A stretch of DNA of 64,000 bases from Bog-473 sp963755375 (GTDB lineage Bacteria; Actinomycetota; Acidimicrobiia; Acidimicrobiales; RAAP-2), in the NCBI GenBank assembly GCA_963755375.1, contig CAVWKG010000016.1, positions 992,001 through 1,056,000 of the forward strand, in the 5' to 3' direction. The position numbers and the translations under genes are program-made. The notes beneath the pieces are model-generated. The model worked only from the letters and a program-made list of their open reading frames with translations, was not told the origin of the DNA and searched no databases. Positions 62,940 to 64,000 of this stretch are shown here, piece after piece (the first letter of the stretch is position 1; every line of letters begins with the position of its first letter).

Positions 62940-63509
62940 TCAGACCTGCAGCAGCTCTTGCTCTTTGTGGGCAAGCAGCTGATCGATCGCCGCCACCTGG
63001 TCGTGGGTGATCTTCTCGAGTTCCTTCTCGACGCGCTCGAGCTCGTCGGTCGAGAGATCACCGTCCTTCTGCAGCGCTTCGAGATCGTGTCGCCCCGCCC
63101 TGCGCAGGTTGCGCACCGCCACCTTCCCCTCCTCGGCCTTGTGCCGGACGACCTTCACCAGCTCCTTCCGCCGCTCTTCGGTCAGCGGCGGAAAGGCCAA
63201 CCGGATCACGCTCCCGTCATTGGTCGGGTTGATACCCAGGTCGGAGGACATGATGGCCTTCTCGATCGCCCCGAGCGAGCCTTTGTCGTAGGGCGAGATC
63301 ACCAGGAGCATGGCGTCGGGGACGCTGAAGCCGGCCAGCTGGCGCAGCGGGGTGGGTGTTCCGTAGTAGTCGACCATCAGCGGCTCGAGGAGCGCCGAGG
63401 AGGCCCGGCCGGTGCGCACGTTGCTCATCTCGTGGCGGACGTGATCGATGGCTTTGGTCATCTTGTCCCTGGTGTCGTCCTTGACCAGGGCGGCGAGGTC
63501 GTCGTCCAT
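62940..63509 (-). CDS. frr: ribosome recycling factor
   Basis: The 189-residue protein splits post-termination ribosomes with EF-G. It has MTKAIDHVRHEMSNVRTGRA, VDYYGTPTPLRQLAGFSVPD, LGINPTNDGSVIRLAFPPLTEERRKELVK and the coiled C-terminal helix. The ATG at 63509 shares one base with the pyrH stop (TGATG). Confidence 0.96.
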   Translation of the reverse strand: MDDDLAALVKDDTRDKMTKAIDHVRHEMSNVRTGRASSALLEPLMVDYYGTPTPLRQLAGFSVPDAMLLVISPYDKGSLGAIEKAIMSSDLGINPTNDGSVIRLAFPPLTEERRKELVKVVRHKAEEGKVAVRNLRRAGRHDLEALQKDGDLSTDELERVEKELEKITHDQVAAIDQLLAHKEQELLQV

Positions 63510-64000
63510 CAGCGGACCAGCGTACCGATCTCTTCACCGCTGAGCGCACGAGGGATGTTGCCGGGGATCATGAGGTCGAAGACCCGGATCGGCAGGTTGT
63601 TGTCCTTGCAGAAGGTAATGGCGGTCAGATCCATCACCCGGAGGTCCCGGTTGATGACCTCCATGAAGGAGATCTCGCGATAGAGGGTGGCCGTCGGATC
63701 GAGCTTGGGATCGGCGCTGTAGACGCCCTCCACCCCCGAATGGGTGCCTTTGCAGAGCAGTTCCGCCCCGATTTCGGCCGCCCGGAGCGCCGCCGGGGTG
63801 TCCGTGGTGAAGAACGGGTTCCCCATGCCGGCGGCGAAGACGACGATGCGGCCCTTCTCGAGGTGCCGGATGGCCCGGCGCCGGATGTACGGCTCGGCCA
63901 CCTCGGCCATGGAGAGCGCACTCAGCACGCGGGTCGGCTGGTCTTGTTGCTCGAGCGCATCTTGCAGCGCCAGCGCGTTGATCACCGTCCCGAGCATCCC
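63509..64000 (-). CDS. pyrH: UMP kinase, C-terminal part
   Basis: The frame is open to the window end, so the N-terminal third is missing. Remaining are MLGTVINALALQDALE, VFAAGMGNPFFTTDTPAALRAAEIGAELL, KGTHSGVEGVYSADPKLDPTA and ITFCKDNNLPIRVFDLMIPGN, all from bacterial UMP kinase (amino acid kinase fold), which phosphorylates UMP. The pyrH-frr-cdsA order is the usual one. Confidence 0.95.
   Translation of the reverse strand, partial: GMLGTVINALALQDALEQQDQPTRVLSALSMAEVAEPYIRRRAIRHLEKGRIVVFAAGMGNPFFTTDTPAALRAAEIGAELLCKGTHSGVEGVYSADPKLDPTATLYREISFMEVINRDLRVMDLTAITFCKDNNLPIRVFDLMIPGNIPRALSGEEIGTLVR

Overview
The window is high-GC DNA from an actinobacterium. Acidimicrobiia is my best guess. The reasons are GTG-rich starts, DUF222/HNH and F420-type LLM genes, a MhuD-like haem enzyme, an eukaryote-like ProRS, and a secreted protease ending in 'VASDGGIF' repeats of a kind I associate with that class. 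No tRNA, rRNA, CRISPR array or insertion sequence was recognised.

Layout. (1) 1-4.7 kb: the 3' end of a SEDS gene (+), a MhuD-like gene (-), bifunctional nuclease and rodA (-), and a divergent mscS-type channel (+). (2) 4.7-31.1 kb: on the minus strand, a block I recognise as conserved in actinobacteria, in transcription order yebC-ruvC-ruvA-ruvB-[insert]-yajC-secD-secF-rel-hisS-aspS-rarA-[insert]-alaS-ruvX-mltG-aroE. The first insert is a two-component pair (+), an ABC exporter (-) and a 704-bp spacer holding a strongly folded RNA candidate. The second insert is a sedolisin (S53) protease. (3) 31.2-37.7 kb: an accessory stretch with a secreted orphan protein, an alpha/beta-hydrolase fragment, a DUF222-HNH protein, a membrane protein, an LLM oxidoreductase, an SDR, and a DUF1275 protein fused in frame to an alpha/beta hydrolase. 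(4) 37.7-64 kb: a second conserved minus-strand block, pyrH-frr-cdsA-dxr-rseP-ispG-proS-rimP-nusA-ylxR-infB-rbfA-truB-ribF-rpsO-pnp-M16-dapB-[insert]-dapA-rnj. Its insert is TetR, rhomboid, TetR and a diiron ferritin-like protein.

How the genes work together. The blocks join protein export (YajC/SecDF), the stringent response (Rel), aminoacyl-tRNA supply (His, Asp, Ala, Pro), Holliday junction processing (RuvABC, RarA), transcription/translation (NusA, IF2, RimP, RbfA, TruB, S15, Frr), RNA decay (PNPase, RNase J), lysine/diaminopimelate synthesis (DapA/B), isoprenoid synthesis (Dxr, IspG) and phospholipid synthesis (CdsA). Most adjacent genes overlap by four bases (ATGA, GTGA or TTGA), so translational coupling looks general.

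Most notable: the folded RNA candidate at about 22.7 kb; the DUF1275-hydrolase fusion with an intact internal ribosome binding site; ylxR apparently starting at ATA; an apparent two-base deletion in ispG; a threonine-rich insert in SecF; a long acidic N-terminus on CdsA; a TetR promoter/operator with a nearly leaderless start; and a 14-bp palindrome at the mhuD start.
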